This document shows positions 1-8,522 of a stretch of DNA of 64,000 nt, piece by piece. Origin of the DNA: Cellulomonas fulva (lineage in GTDB: Bacteria; Actinomycetota; Actinomycetes; Actinomycetales; Cellulomonadaceae); the NCBI RefSeq assembly GCF_018531375.1, contig NZ_JAHBOH010000001.1, forward strand, positions 2,666,001-2,730,000, read 5' to 3'. Made by a program: the position numbers and the translations under genes. Below the pieces are notes generated by a model. It was not told the origin of the DNA, ran no database searches, and saw nothing but the letters and a program-made list of their open reading frames with translations. Numbering within the stretch: the first letter of the stretch is position 1; the number at the start of each line of letters is the position of its first letter.

Positions 1-1682
1 ACCAGAACGTGTCCGGCCGGTGGGTCGTGCTCAAGGGCCTGCTCAACGCGGGCGACGCGGACGCGTACGCCGCGGCGATCGCGGAGCGCCAGTTCCTGGC
101 CGAGGTGGAGCACCCGCTGATCGTCGAGATCTACAACTTCGTCATGCACGACGGTGCGGGCTACACCGTCATGGAGTACGTCGGCGGGACCTCGCTCAAG
201 GAGATGCTCACCGCGCGCAAGGAGGCGAACGCGGGCGTCAACGACCCGCTGCCCGTCGACCAGGCGATCGCGCTCGTGCTCGAGGTGCTGCCGGCCTTCG
301 CGTACCTGCACGACGTCGGCCTGCTCTACTGCGACTTCAAGCCCGACAACGTGATCCAGCAGGGCGACGCGGTCAAGCTCATCGACCTCGGCGGCGTGCG
401 CCGGGTCGACGACCTCGACTCGGCGATCTTCGGCACGGTCGGCTACCAGGCGCCGGAGGTGGCGGAGGTCGGCCCGTCGGTGGCCTCCGACGTGTACACG
501 ATCGGCCGCACGCTCGCGTCGCTCGTGATCGACTTCCGCGGGAACACGACGACGTTCGTCGCGGCGCTGCCGCCCGTGGCGGAGCAGCCGGTGTTCCAGG
601 CCTACGACTCGTTCTACCGGCTGCTCGCCAAGGCGTGCGCCCTCGACCCGTCGGACCGGTTCGCCACCGTCGACGAGCTGCGCACGCAGCTGCTCGGCGT
701 GCTGCGCGAGGTGGTGGCCGCCGACCGCGGCTCGGGCCACCCCGCGCTCCACTCGGCCGCGTCGGTGCTGTTCGAGTCGCCCACGACGGACGGCCCGGCC
801 GCGCCCCTGCGCTGGGACGAGCTGCCGGCCCTCAAGGTCGACCCGGGCGACCCGGCGAGCGGCTGGCTCGCCGGTGTCAGCGTCAGCGACCCCGTGCGCC
901 GTATCGAGGCGCTGGCGGACGCGCCGGAGGAGAGCGTCGAGGTCCGGCTCGAGCGCGCGCGGGCGGGCATCGAGGCGGGAGCGCCCGACGTGGTGCGCTC
1001 GGCGCTCGCGCAGGTGCTCGACGCGGACCCGTGGGAGTGGCGCGCGGTGTGGCTGGACGGGCTGGCGCAGCTCGCCGCGGGGGACCCGCTCGCCGCGCGT
1101 GCGTCGTTCAACGCGGTCTACGGCCAGGTCCCGGGCGAGCTCGCCCCCAAGCTGGCCCTCGCGGTGGCGTGCGAGCTGTCCGCCGAGCCGGACATCGCGG
1201 AGTCGCTGTACGTGATCTGCGCCCGCTCGGACGCCAACTACACCGCTGCCGCGGCGTTCGGCCTGGCCCGCATCCGCGAGGCCCGCGGGGACCTGGACGG
1301 CGCGCTCGCGGCCCTCGACCTCGTGACGGCGACGCGCAGCTCCTTCGTCGAGTCGCGCCTGCGGCGGGCGCGGCTGCTCGCGGCCTCGGACAAGGGGGTC
1401 GCCGGGCTCGCGGACGCGCTGCGCAGCCTCGAGCGCGTCACCGTCGAGCCGCAGGAGCGCGTGGACCTGCGGATCTCGGTGTTCCAGGGCGCGCTCGCGT
1501 CGGTGGGCCGCAGCGGACCGTCGCCGCAGCAGAAGATCGGCGACGTCCCGGCGGAGGACGGCCCGCTGCGCGACGCGCTGGAGGCCGCCTACCGCGAGAA
1601 GGCCACGCTGGCGTCGTCGCGCGACGAGCGGATCGCGCTGGTCGACCAGGCCAACGCGGTGCGCCGGTGGACGGCGTGGTGA
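1..1682 (+). CDS. pknG: Serine/threonine protein kinase PknG-type, 5' end outside window
   Basis: The reading frame is open from base 3, so the true start lies upstream. The visible 559 residues begin inside the kinase N-lobe with the PknG-typical stretch around WVVLKGLLNAGD (invariant Lys). They continue with the hinge VMEYVGG, a catalytic loop YCDFKPDN in place of HRDxKxxN, IDLGG in place of DFG, and GYQAPE before GPSVASDVYTIGRTL. These departures are PknG hallmarks. The C-terminal ~300 residues are Ala-rich helical repeats matching the PknG TPR domain. The rubredoxin-like N-terminus is not visible. It is a cytosolic kinase; in mycobacteria PknG phosphorylates an FHA protein that controls 2-oxoglutarate metabolism. 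It overlaps the following phosphatase gene by 4 bp, implying one operon. Confidence 0.95.
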   Translation, partial: QNVSGRWVVLKGLLNAGDADAYAAAIAERQFLAEVEHPLIVEIYNFVMHDGAGYTVMEYVGGTSLKEMLTARKEANAGVNDPLPVDQAIALVLEVLPAFAYLHDVGLLYCDFKPDNVIQQGDAVKLIDLGGVRRVDDLDSAIFGTVGYQAPEVAEVGPSVASDVYTIGRTLASLVIDFRGNTTTFVAALPPVAEQPVFQAYDSFYRLLAKACALDPSDRFATVDELRTQLLGVLREVVAADRGSGHPALHSAASVLFESPTTDGPAAPLRWDELPALKVDPGDPASGWLAGVSVSDPVRRIEALADAPEESVEVRLERARAGIEAGAPDVVRSALAQVLDADPWEWRAVWLDGLAQLAAGDPLAARASFNAVYGQVPGELAPKLALAVACELSAEPDIAESLYVICARSDANYTAAAAFGLARIREARGDLDGALAALDLVTATRSSFVESRLRRARLLAASDKGVAGLADALRSLERVTVEPQERVDLRISVFQGALASVGRSGPSPQQKIGDVPAEDGPLRDALEAAYREKATLASSRDERIALVDQANAVRRWTAW

Positions 1683-2962
1683 CGGCCGTCGTGTGCGCCG
1701 CGTGCGGCACGTCCGCGCGCGACGACGACGTGTTCTGCGAGGTGTGCGGCGCGCGGCTGGCGTCGGCGCCCCTCGAGCCGGTCGACGGCGCGGCCCCGGT
1801 CCCGCCGCCACCGGGGGCGGGCGCCCCGGCGGCCGGCGAGCCGAGCGCGGGCACGAGCGGTGACGGGCCGGCCGACGAGTCGGCTGACGAGCCGGGCGAC
1901 GGGCCGGGCGGCGACGAGACCGAGACGGCACCGGTCGCGCGGGTCGCGGCGCCCGCGCCCGGGCCGGTGTGCCGGGCCTGCGGCGGCACCGTGGCGCCGG
2001 ACGGCTACTGCGAGCAGTGCGGCGAGCCCGCGGTGTCCCGGCGCGACCACTGGTCCGAGCGTCCCGCGGCGTGGGTGGGCGGCGTCTGCGACCGCGGCGT
2101 ACGGCACCCGCGCAACGAGGACGCGATGGCCCTGGCGGCCTCGGGCTCGTTCGCGGCGCTCGTCGTCTGCGACGGCGTGTCGACGGCCCCGGACTCCGAC
2201 GTGGCGAGCGCGGCGGCCGCGGCGGCCGCGGTGGAGGTGCTGGTGGCGGGCGGCCCGGACGGCGCCGAGCCGGTCGGTGGCAGTGCGGGCGCCCGCACCG
2301 CCGCCTGGTCCGCGCTGCTCGCGCGGGCGGCCGTGGCGGGCGACGACGCGATCCGCGCGACCGCGGGTGCCACGCACGGGCCCGACGACGTGCCCTCGTG
2401 CACGTTCGTCGCCGCGGTGCTCGACGCGTCGCTGCTCGTCGTGGCCTGGCTGGGCGACTCGCGCGCGTACTGGCTCCCGGACGCGGGCCCGGCCGAGCAG
2501 CTCAGCGCCGACGACTCGTGGGCCGGCGACCTGATCGCCCGGGGCGTCCCGCGCGTGGCGGCGGAGGCCTCGCCGCAGGCGCACGCGATCACGCGGTGGC
2601 TGGGCCCCGACGCGACCGACGTCACGACGAGGTCGACCGCGACGGTCGTCGACGAGCCCGGCTGGGTGCTGGTCTGCTCGGACGGGCTGTGGAACTACTG
2701 CTCGCCTGCCGAGGACGTGGCCCGCCTGGTCCGGGAGTCGGCGGCGGAGGTCGACGGCGATCCCGAGCGCACCGCGGGTGCGCTCGTGGCCTGGGCGAAC
2801 GCGCAGGGCGGCCGCGACAACGTGACGGTGGCGCTCGCCCGCGTCCCCGCTCCGGCGTCCGTCTCGTCGGATAGCCTCGACACGCGCACCGAGCCGTCGC
2901 CCGTCGACGGCTCCGGCGCGGGCAGCACCGCGAGCTCCACCGACCGACCGACGAAGGGTTGA
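1679..2962 (+). CDS. PP2C-type Ser/Thr phosphatase with two N-terminal zinc ribbons
   Basis: The 427-residue protein starts at GTG 1679, overlapping the pknG stop (GTGA). Two CxxC...CxxC zinc ribbons come first (CAACG/CEVCG near residues 6-24 and CRACG/CEQCG near 100-120), separated by a Pro/Gly/Asp-rich linker. A PP2C catalytic domain follows, with RHPRNEDAM, VVCDGVS, WLGDSRAYW, CSDGLWNY and GGRDNVTVAL. These Asp residues bind the two metal ions in PppM phosphatases. It is the natural antagonist of the adjoining kinase, removing phosphate from Ser/Thr of shared substrates such as the FHA protein downstream. The zinc ribbons may serve docking or redox/metal sensing; that is inference. A longer upstream start is possible but would run deep inside pknG. 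Confidence 0.9.
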   Translation: MTAVVCAACGTSARDDDVFCEVCGARLASAPLEPVDGAAPVPPPPGAGAPAAGEPSAGTSGDGPADESADEPGDGPGGDETETAPVARVAAPAPGPVCRACGGTVAPDGYCEQCGEPAVSRRDHWSERPAAWVGGVCDRGVRHPRNEDAMALAASGSFAALVVCDGVSTAPDSDVASAAAAAAAVEVLVAGGPDGAEPVGGSAGARTAAWSALLARAAVAGDDAIRATAGATHGPDDVPSCTFVAAVLDASLLVVAWLGDSRAYWLPDAGPAEQLSADDSWAGDLIARGVPRVAAEASPQAHAITRWLGPDATDVTTRSTATVVDEPGWVLVCSDGLWNYCSPAEDVARLVRESAAEVDGDPERTAGALVAWANAQGGRDNVTVALARVPAPASVSSDSLDTRTEPSPVDGSGAGSTASSTDRPTKG

Positions 2963-4242
2963 GCGTGGCCGTCTTCACCGCCGAGGTCTTCCAGAACGAG
3001 TTCCTGCCCGACGGGGCGACGGACGTGCACGCCATCGTGACGGTCACGAGCTCGGAGGCCGGCACCGCGGCCGCCTCGTCGGGCGGCGTGGCCGAGATCA
3101 TCATGGTGGACACGTCCGGCTCCATGAGCGGGCGCAACCTCGACGCGGCGAAGCACGCGGCGCAGGTGGCGGTCGACCAGATCGCCGACGGCACGTGGTT
3201 CGCGATCATCGGCGGCAGCCACGTGGCGCAGCGCGTGTTCCCGTACCCGAACGCGGTGCTGGACATGGTGCAGATGGAGCCCGGCGCGCGCGCCGAGGCG
3301 AAGCGTGCGATCGGCTCGCTGCGGCCGTCCGGCGGCACCGCGATGAGCACGTGGCTCGCGCTCGCCGACCGCCTGTTCGCGACGGTCCCGCAGGCGCCCC
3401 AGCGGCACGCGATCCTGCTGACGGACGGCAAGAACGAGTCCGAGCCGCGCGGCGCGCTGTCGTCCGTGGTGAGCCGGGTGACGGGCCACTTCCAGTGCGA
3501 CGCCCGCGGCGTGGGCGCGAACTGGCAGGTCGACGAGCTGCGCGAGATCTCGACCGCCCTGCTCGGCACGGTGGACCTGATCGCGCGGCCCGAGGACATC
3601 GCGGCGGACTTCAGCGCCCTGGTGCAGCGCTCGATGTCGCGCGGCGTCGCCGACGCGGAGCTGCGCGTGTGGGCGCCGCAGGGCGCGCAGGTGCTCTTCG
3701 TCCGGCAGGTCTCGCCGACGGTGGAGGACCTGACCACCCGGCGCTCGGTGGTGAACCCGCTGACGGGCGCCTACCCCACGGGGTCGTGGGGCGACGAGTC
3801 CCGGGACTACCACGTGGCCGTCCGGGTCGCCTCCAAGCCGGTCGGCAGCGAGCAGCTCGCGGCGCGCGTCCAGGTCGCCGTCGGGGGAGAGGTGCTCTCG
3901 TCGGGCCTCGTCAAGGCGCGCTGGTCCGACGACGACGCGCTGACGGCCCGCATCAGCCCCGAGGTCGCGCACTACACGGGCCAGGCGGAGCTCGCGAGCG
4001 CGATCCAGGAGGGCCTCGCGGCGAAGGCGGCGGGCGACGAGGCGACCGCGACCGTCAAGCTCGGCCGTGCCGTCCAGCTCGCGCAGGAGACCGGGAACGA
4101 CGAGGCGACGAGCCGGCTCCGGCGCGTGGTCGACATCGACGACGCGGACCACGGCACGGTCCGCCTCAAGCGGAACACCGACCGGCTCGACGAGATGGCG
4201 CTCGACACCGCGTCCACCAAGACGACCCGGGTCCGCCGGTGA
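2959..4242 (+). CDS. von Willebrand factor A domain protein
   Basis: This 427-residue protein starts at TTG 2959 (TTGA overlap with the phosphatase stop) or at GTG 2965. The vWA domain has a complete MIDAS: DTSGS at residues 51-55, the SGGTAMST threonine loop and LLTDGKNE. Metal-dependent ligand binding is therefore likely intact. The C-terminal part is a beta-rich segment followed by a helical stretch ending LARDxAST-like. I see no signal peptide or membrane segment, so it is probably cytoplasmic. In actinobacteria such vWA proteins accompany PknG/PP2C/FHA genes; the partner is unknown. Its fixed position between phosphatase and FHA gene, with 4-bp overlaps on both sides, suggests stoichiometric co-translation. 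Confidence 0.85.
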   Translation: MSVAVFTAEVFQNEFLPDGATDVHAIVTVTSSEAGTAAASSGGVAEIIMVDTSGSMSGRNLDAAKHAAQVAVDQIADGTWFAIIGGSHVAQRVFPYPNAVLDMVQMEPGARAEAKRAIGSLRPSGGTAMSTWLALADRLFATVPQAPQRHAILLTDGKNESEPRGALSSVVSRVTGHFQCDARGVGANWQVDELREISTALLGTVDLIARPEDIAADFSALVQRSMSRGVADAELRVWAPQGAQVLFVRQVSPTVEDLTTRRSVVNPLTGAYPTGSWGDESRDYHVAVRVASKPVGSEQLAARVQVAVGGEVLSSGLVKARWSDDDALTARISPEVAHYTGQAELASAIQEGLAAKAAGDEATATVKLGRAVQLAQETGNDEATSRLRRVVDIDDADHGTVRLKRNTDRLDEMALDTASTKTTRVRR

Positions 4243-5132
4243 GCGTCGTCTGCCCCGAGGGGCACACCTCGCAGTCGACCGACTACTGCGACGTCTGCGG
4301 GGCGCCGATCGCCGCCGCGCCCGCGGCGCCCGCGCCGGTCGCGGTGGCCGCGTCCGCGCCGACACCGACGACCTGCCCGCACTGCGACACGCCCGCGGCG
4401 CAGGGTGCGCTCTTCTGCGAGAACTGCGGCTACGACTTCACCACGGGGGCCACGCCCGACCCCGCCGCCCCCGCGACGGGCGCCGTCCCCCGCGTCCTGA
4501 CCGCACCGTCGGAGCCCGGTGGTCCCGCGGCCCCCGCGTCGGCGACCGGCTCGGCTCCGGCCGTGCCGGAAGGCCCGCTCGGCTCGCCGGGCCCGGAGGC
4601 GCCGGCGGGCGCGCCCGAGGCCCCCTCCGCGGCGCCGGCCGCCGGCCCTGCCGGCGCGGAGCCGGACGCGTCCGCCCCGGGCGCACCGGCCGTCGGGTCC
4701 GCGCTGCCGACCCCGGGCGTGCCCGGACCGGACGCGTGGGTCGCCGAGATGTGGGTCGACCCCGACTGGTACGCGGTGCAGCAGCCGGAGGACCCGCTGC
4801 CGTCCGTCGGGCTGCCCGTGCTCGTCCCGCTGCGCAGCCGCAGCCTGCTCGTCGGGCGACCGTCGGCCTCGCGGAACATCCACCCGCAGATCGACTGCGG
4901 TGCCGACGCGGGCGTCTCGCGGCGGCACTGCCAGCTCAGCACCGACGGCCTGCGCTGGTGGGTCGAGGACCTCCAGTCGTCGAACGGGACGTACGTGGCG
5001 CGGGCGGGGGAGCCGCTGCCCGACGTGCCGCTGCCGCCGGGGCAGCGGCACGAGCTGCAGGACGGCGACCGGGTGTTCGTCGGTGCCTGGACCCGCATCG
5101 TCGTCCGGCAGGCGCTGCCCGGCGAGGTCTGA
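4239..5132 (+). CDS. FHA domain protein with two N-terminal zinc ribbons
   Basis: The start is GTG 4239, overlapping the vWA stop by 4 bp; length 297 residues. Two zinc ribbons (CPEGH/CDVCG, then CPHCD/CENCG) are followed by a long Pro/Ala/Gly-rich linker (residues ~75-160). A C-terminal FHA domain starts near residue 188, with LLVGRPSASR, GVSRRHCQL and SSNGTYV, the residues that contact phosphothreonine. It is the likely reader or substrate of the kinase/phosphatase pair upstream, comparable in role to GarA/OdhI although the architecture differs. The zinc ribbons repeat the design of the phosphatase two genes upstream, hinting that both dock on the same partner. It is the last gene of the operon; the next gene is convergent 16 bp away. 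Confidence 0.88.
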   Translation: MSVVCPEGHTSQSTDYCDVCGAPIAAAPAAPAPVAVAASAPTPTTCPHCDTPAAQGALFCENCGYDFTTGATPDPAAPATGAVPRVLTAPSEPGGPAAPASATGSAPAVPEGPLGSPGPEAPAGAPEAPSAAPAAGPAGAEPDASAPGAPAVGSALPTPGVPGPDAWVAEMWVDPDWYAVQQPEDPLPSVGLPVLVPLRSRSLLVGRPSASRNIHPQIDCGADAGVSRRHCQLSTDGLRWWVEDLQSSNGTYVARAGEPLPDVPLPPGQRHELQDGDRVFVGAWTRIVVRQALPGEV

Positions 5133-5148
5133 GCGGGCGCGCTCCTGG

Positions 5149-7257
5149 TCAGCCGCGGATCCGCTCCGCCACCGCGGCCTCCACCTCGGGCTGCAGGGTC
5201 CGGGCGAACGTCCGCGTCAGGTGGCCGTGGTCGAAGTAGACGATCGCCCCGCCGACGACGTCGTGGCACGTGCCGTCCCAGCAGATCATCCGGTTGAGGT
5301 CGAGCACGGAGACGCGTCCCGAGGAGTCCGCCGCCGCGGCGTCCGCCAGCGGGTCCGGTTCCACGGCGACGTCCTGCGGCTGCACGCACTCGCGCCAGCC
5401 GTCGCGCTGCCACGCGACGCAGTCCGGCGCGGGGTCGCCCGCGTTCGGCGTGTCCCGCAGGACCAGCACCGGGACACCCGCGGCCGTGAAGCGTGCGAGG
5501 AGGCGGGAGTAGGCCTCCTGCTGCCGGGCGTGCTGCGCGTCGTCGGGCACGTCGAGCAGGGGCCGGAAGGTGCGGGCGGCCAGGACGACGAGGTCCGGTC
5601 GCTGCGCGAGCGCGTCGTCCACCGCCCAGCGCGTCCACGCGGCGCAGCCCGGGGCCTCGGCGGGGACCGGCACCTCGATCGGCAGGTCGACGGGGTAGCA
5701 CTCGGACGTGAGGTAGGTGCGCAGGGACCACCCCTCGCGCTGCACCTGGTCGACGAGCGCGGGCTGCCACTGCCCGGCGTGCGAGTTGCCCAGGAGCACG
5801 ACGCGTCGCACGGGCGCGTCGGAGCCGTACGTGCACGTCCGGCGGCCCGTGAAGGGGGCGTTGTTCCAGCAGCCGTCCTGGTACAGCTCGCTGCGGTCCG
5901 TCGCCGCCACGCCCGGGCTCATGAGGAGCGCCTCCCCGACGGGGTCCGGGCAGGCGGGGTCACGCACGGCCTGGGCACCGAAGCACGGGACCTCGCCGGT
6001 CCGTGCCGCCTCGAAGACCGCTCGCTCGCCGGCCGCCCGGTCCGCGGCGACGGCCCCGGCCCCGCACGCGAGTCCCACGCACACGGCCGCGGTGAGCGCA
6101 CCCAGCGTGAACGTGCGGGGGAGCGACGCGCGCAGGCGGGCGGAGCGGCGCACCGGGGCCTCGACCCAGCGCGTCGTCGCCGCCGCCAGCAGGAGGGTGA
6201 GGACGACGAGCGGGACGCGCGCCCAGCCGCCGAGCGCCGCGCCTACGGCGAACGGCGCGAGCACCAGCAGCGGCCAGTGCCAGAGGTACACGCCGTAGGA
6301 GACGTCGCCGAGCGCCACGACCGGCCGGGACCCGAGCACCCGGCCCACCCCGCCCGGGACGTCGTCGGTGGCCGTCGCCACCACGAGCGCGGCACCGAGC
6401 GTCGGCAGCAGCGCGGCGGTGCCGGGGAACGGGGTCGCGCCGTCGAACGCGAGGCACGCGACGACGATCGCCGCGGCACCGGACCACGCCAGGAGCGCGC
6501 GGGCCCGCGCCCAGCCGGCCGTGCGCACCCCAACGACCGCCACGAGCGCACCGAGCGCGAGCTCCCAGACGCGCGTCGGGGTGACGAAGTAGGCCCGCGC
6601 CGGGTCGTCGTGCGTGAGGTTCGCGCTGTGCGCCAGCGACACCGCGCCGACGAGCGCGATCGCGACCCCGGCGGCGAGCCGGGTGCGGCCGAACCGCCGT
6701 CCGACCAGGATCGCGACGGCGAGCAGGAGCGGCCAGCCCAGGTAGAACTGCTCCTCCACGCCCAGGGACCAGAAGTGCTGCACGGGCGTCGGCGTCGTCT
6801 CGGCGGCGAGGTAGTCCGTGGCCTGGTGCGCCAGCTCCCAGTTCTCGACGAGCAGCGTCGAGGCCAGCAGCTCGCGAGCGGCGGGCCGCAGGAGGTGGCT
6901 CGGCAGCAGCGCCACCGACGCGATCGTGGTCACGGCCAGGACCACCCCTGCGGCCGGCAGCAGGCGGCGCACGCGCCGGGCCCAGAAGGCGCCCAGGGCC
7001 CGCGGGCTCGTCGGCGGGGTCCGCAGCAGGTGGGACGTGATGAGGAAGCCGGACACCACGAAGAAGACGTCGACGCCGACGTAGCCACCCGGGAGCGCGG
7101 ACGGCCACAGGTGGAAGACGACCACCGCCGCGACCGCCACCGCGCGCAGCACCTGGATGTCGCGCCGCGGCGCACGGGCGCGGGCCCCGCCGGTGGCGGC
7201 ACGCGTGGTCGCGGGCGCGCGCTCGGCGGTCGTCACGGGCGTGCTCGTCGTCGTCAT
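5149..7257 (-). CDS. Acyltransferase 3 / SGNH fusion, OafA-like cell-surface O-acetyltransferase
   Basis: The preferred start is ATG 7257, preceded by GGAG 7 nt upstream; an in-frame start at 7293 lacks this. The 702-residue protein has an N-terminal integral-membrane acyltransferase-3 domain of about ten segments, beginning with RDIQVLRAVAV, VVVFH and GGYVGVDVFFVVSGFLIT, where the His and Arg are the usual catalytic residues. A periplasmic SGNH-like domain follows (LLGNSHAGQW as the GDSH block, DHGHLT as the late DxxH block, and paired Cys residues). Such fusions transfer acetyl groups from the cytoplasm to surface polysaccharide or peptidoglycan. The gene stands alone, convergent with the kinase operon and divergent from the tRNA cluster. 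The substrate cannot be read from sequence. Confidence 0.9.
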   Translation of the reverse strand: MTTTSTPVTTAERAPATTRAATGGARARAPRRDIQVLRAVAVAAVVVFHLWPSALPGGYVGVDVFFVVSGFLITSHLLRTPPTSPRALGAFWARRVRRLLPAAGVVLAVTTIASVALLPSHLLRPAARELLASTLLVENWELAHQATDYLAAETTPTPVQHFWSLGVEEQFYLGWPLLLAVAILVGRRFGRTRLAAGVAIALVGAVSLAHSANLTHDDPARAYFVTPTRVWELALGALVAVVGVRTAGWARARALLAWSGAAAIVVACLAFDGATPFPGTAALLPTLGAALVVATATDDVPGGVGRVLGSRPVVALGDVSYGVYLWHWPLLVLAPFAVGAALGGWARVPLVVLTLLLAAATTRWVEAPVRRSARLRASLPRTFTLGALTAAVCVGLACGAGAVAADRAAGERAVFEAARTGEVPCFGAQAVRDPACPDPVGEALLMSPGVAATDRSELYQDGCWNNAPFTGRRTCTYGSDAPVRRVVLLGNSHAGQWQPALVDQVQREGWSLRTYLTSECYPVDLPIEVPVPAEAPGCAAWTRWAVDDALAQRPDLVVLAARTFRPLLDVPDDAQHARQQEAYSRLLARFTAAGVPVLVLRDTPNAGDPAPDCVAWQRDGWRECVQPQDVAVEPDPLADAAAADSSGRVSVLDLNRMICWDGTCHDVVGGAIVYFDHGHLTRTFARTLQPEVEAAVAERIRG

Positions 7258-7467
7258 GGAGCTCCGGGGTGGTCCAGCGGGTGGGCGTCGCACCGCTGTC
7301 GCGTGCGCCGGGGGCGGTCGCCGCCCGAGGTGCCGATGCGGCCAGGAGATTCTCGCCCGAGGTGGCCTCCGGCGCCGCCGGGAGCCGTGCCGCCGACGGT
7401 CGCCGGCCGGCCGGTCGGAGGGCGGATCCGGCTGTGACCCGCGTCATCGTGCGGATCGGGGAGCCAG

Positions 7468-7498
7468 TTGGACTCTGGCGCGAAGACTCAGTTAGAGT
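7468..7498 (+). promoter_or_regulatory. Probable promoter of the tRNA cluster
   Basis: TTGGAC (7468-7473) and TAGAGT (7493-7498) resemble -35 and -10 boxes with a long 19-nt spacer, about 45 nt before the first tRNA. The two boxes lie inside near-identical copies of CAGTTNGANTCTGG (7466-7479 and 7489-7502). GACTC-agtta-GAGTC also forms a short palindrome at 7485-7499. Confidence 0.5.
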
Positions 7499-7543
7499 CT
7501 GGGACGCACACGGAACGCCGGTGAGAACCGGGGGACGTGCAGC

Positions 7544-7615
7544 GCGGACGTGGCTCAGTGGTAGAGCATCACCTTGCCAAGGTGAGGGTCGCGGGTTCGA
7601 ATCCCGTCGTCCGCT
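7544..7615 (+). tRNA. tRNA-Gly (GCC)
   Basis: The acceptor stem GCGGACG (7544-7550) pairs with CGTCCGC (7608-7614), discriminator T. The D-arm GCTCAGTGGTAGAGC, the anticodon loop TTGCCAA (anticodon GCC) and the T-arm GGGTTCGAATCCC are all present. CCA is not encoded. Confidence 0.97.
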
Positions 7616-7661
7616 CGGAGACATCCTTCTCGGCCCCGGCCGCTGAGGACAGCGGTCTCAG

Positions 7662-7732
7662 GGTGGAGTGGCCGAGAGGCGAGGCAGCGGCCTGCAAAGC
7701 CGTATACGTGGGTTCGAATCCCATCTCCACCT
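7662..7732 (+). tRNA. tRNA-Cys (GCA)
   Basis: The acceptor stem GGTGGAG (7662-7668) pairs with CTCCACC (7725-7731), discriminator T. The anticodon loop CTGCAAA gives anticodon GCA, and the T-loop GGTTCGAATCC is canonical. CCA is not encoded. It is the second gene of the Gly-Cys-Val cluster. Confidence 0.97.
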
Positions 7733-7751
7733 CGCATCATCACCACCCCCT

Positions 7752-7826
7752 GGGCGATTGGCGCAGCGGTAGCGCGCTTCCCTGACACGGAAGAGGTCAC
7801 TGGTTCGATCCCAGTATCGCCCACCA
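7752..7826 (+). tRNA. tRNA-Val (GAC), CCA encoded
   Basis: The acceptor stem GGGCGAT (7752-7758) pairs with ATCGCCC (7816-7822), discriminator A at 7823, and CCA at 7824-7826 is genomically encoded, unlike the two tRNAs upstream. The anticodon loop CTGACAC gives GAC. It ends the cluster and is followed 25 bp later by a terminator hairpin. Confidence 0.97.
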
Positions 7827-7850
7827 GCAGCACAGCAGTGCAGCACAGAA

Positions 7851-7881
7851 GAGCCCGCCCCGGGAGCCCGGGAGCGGGCTC
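7851..7881 (+). terminator. Terminator of the tRNA cluster
   Basis: GAGCCCGC (7851-7858) and GCGGGCTC (7874-7881) form a perfect 8-bp stem, extended by internal CCCGGG self-complementarity. A T-containing tail (TCTGCCTGTT) follows. Confidence 0.75.
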
Positions 7882-8015
7882 TCTGCCTGTTCGGTCCCTG
7901 CCGCGCCGAACCCCGCCTCCCTGAACCGCACCTCCCCGAGGCGCGCGACGAACGTCCGGCACGCGTCGTTCGGAGAGGCGTCGTTCACCGCCCTGGTGAC
8001 GAAGACCGGCTGAGC

Positions 8016-8417
8016 TCAGGTGCGCACGACGGCCGCGGTCGCGCTCACCTCGATCAGGGCTCCGGGTACGCCCAGCCCTGCGACGAGCGCCGCGGTGACC
8101 AGCGGCGGTGCTCCTGCCCGCGCGAGCCGGGGCGCGATCGCGCCGTAGGCGGCGCGCAGGTCCGCCGACTGGTCGATGAGCACGGTCCACAGCACGACGT
8201 CCGCGAGCGACGCGCCCGCGGCCTCGAGCGCCGCGGCGGCGTTGTCCAGAGCGCGCACCGCCTGCTCGGTGACCTGGTCCGAGACGACCGCGCCGGTCTC
8301 GTCGACGCCGTTCTGGCCCCCGACGAGGATGGTCGTCGCCCCCGGCGGGATGACGGCGACGTGGCTGAAGGCCGGGCTGACGACGAGCCCGGTCGGTTGC
8401 GGGTAGGTGATCTCCAT
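8016..8417 (-). CDS. RidA/YjgF family protein (enamine/imine deaminase type)
   Basis: The 133-residue frame starts at ATG 8417 (MEITYPQP). An upstream in-frame GTG at 8441 would add eight residues, but the conserved part begins at 8417. The family fold is recognisable from ILVGGQNGVDETG, VxQAVRALDNAAAAL and the C-terminal GALIEVSATA, where the conserved Arg/Glu region lies. RidA proteins hydrolyse reactive enamine intermediates such as 2-aminoacrylate made by PLP enzymes. Many homologues have diverged: the catalytic Arg near the C-terminus (usually in a 'RxxVE' setting) is not obvious here, so activity is uncertain. It stands alone between the tRNA cluster and a small convergent-stress gene group. 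Confidence 0.8.
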   Translation of the reverse strand: MEITYPQPTGLVVSPAFSHVAVIPPGATTILVGGQNGVDETGAVVSDQVTEQAVRALDNAAAALEAAGASLADVVLWTVLIDQSADLRAAYGAIAPRLARAGAPPLVTAALVAGLGVPGALIEVSATAAVVRT

Positions 8418-8522
8418 GACACCCACGCTCGCACGACCCACCGACAGCGGCGCGAGGGCGGTGGGTGTCGCGCCGGTCGCGCGCCGGTCTCGGTGCGGCG
8501 CCCCGTAGGTCCTCGTGCCTGC

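Noticed and set aside
1589..2584. Minus-strand frame of about 330 codons opposite the PP2C gene
   Set aside because: Low-complexity Arg/Ala product; the plus strand has unmistakable PP2C motifs.
7541..7826. Short frames across the tRNA genes, both strands
   Set aside because: They only translate tRNA T-arms (for example GSNP/TRxFEPVT patterns) and are explained by the tRNAs.
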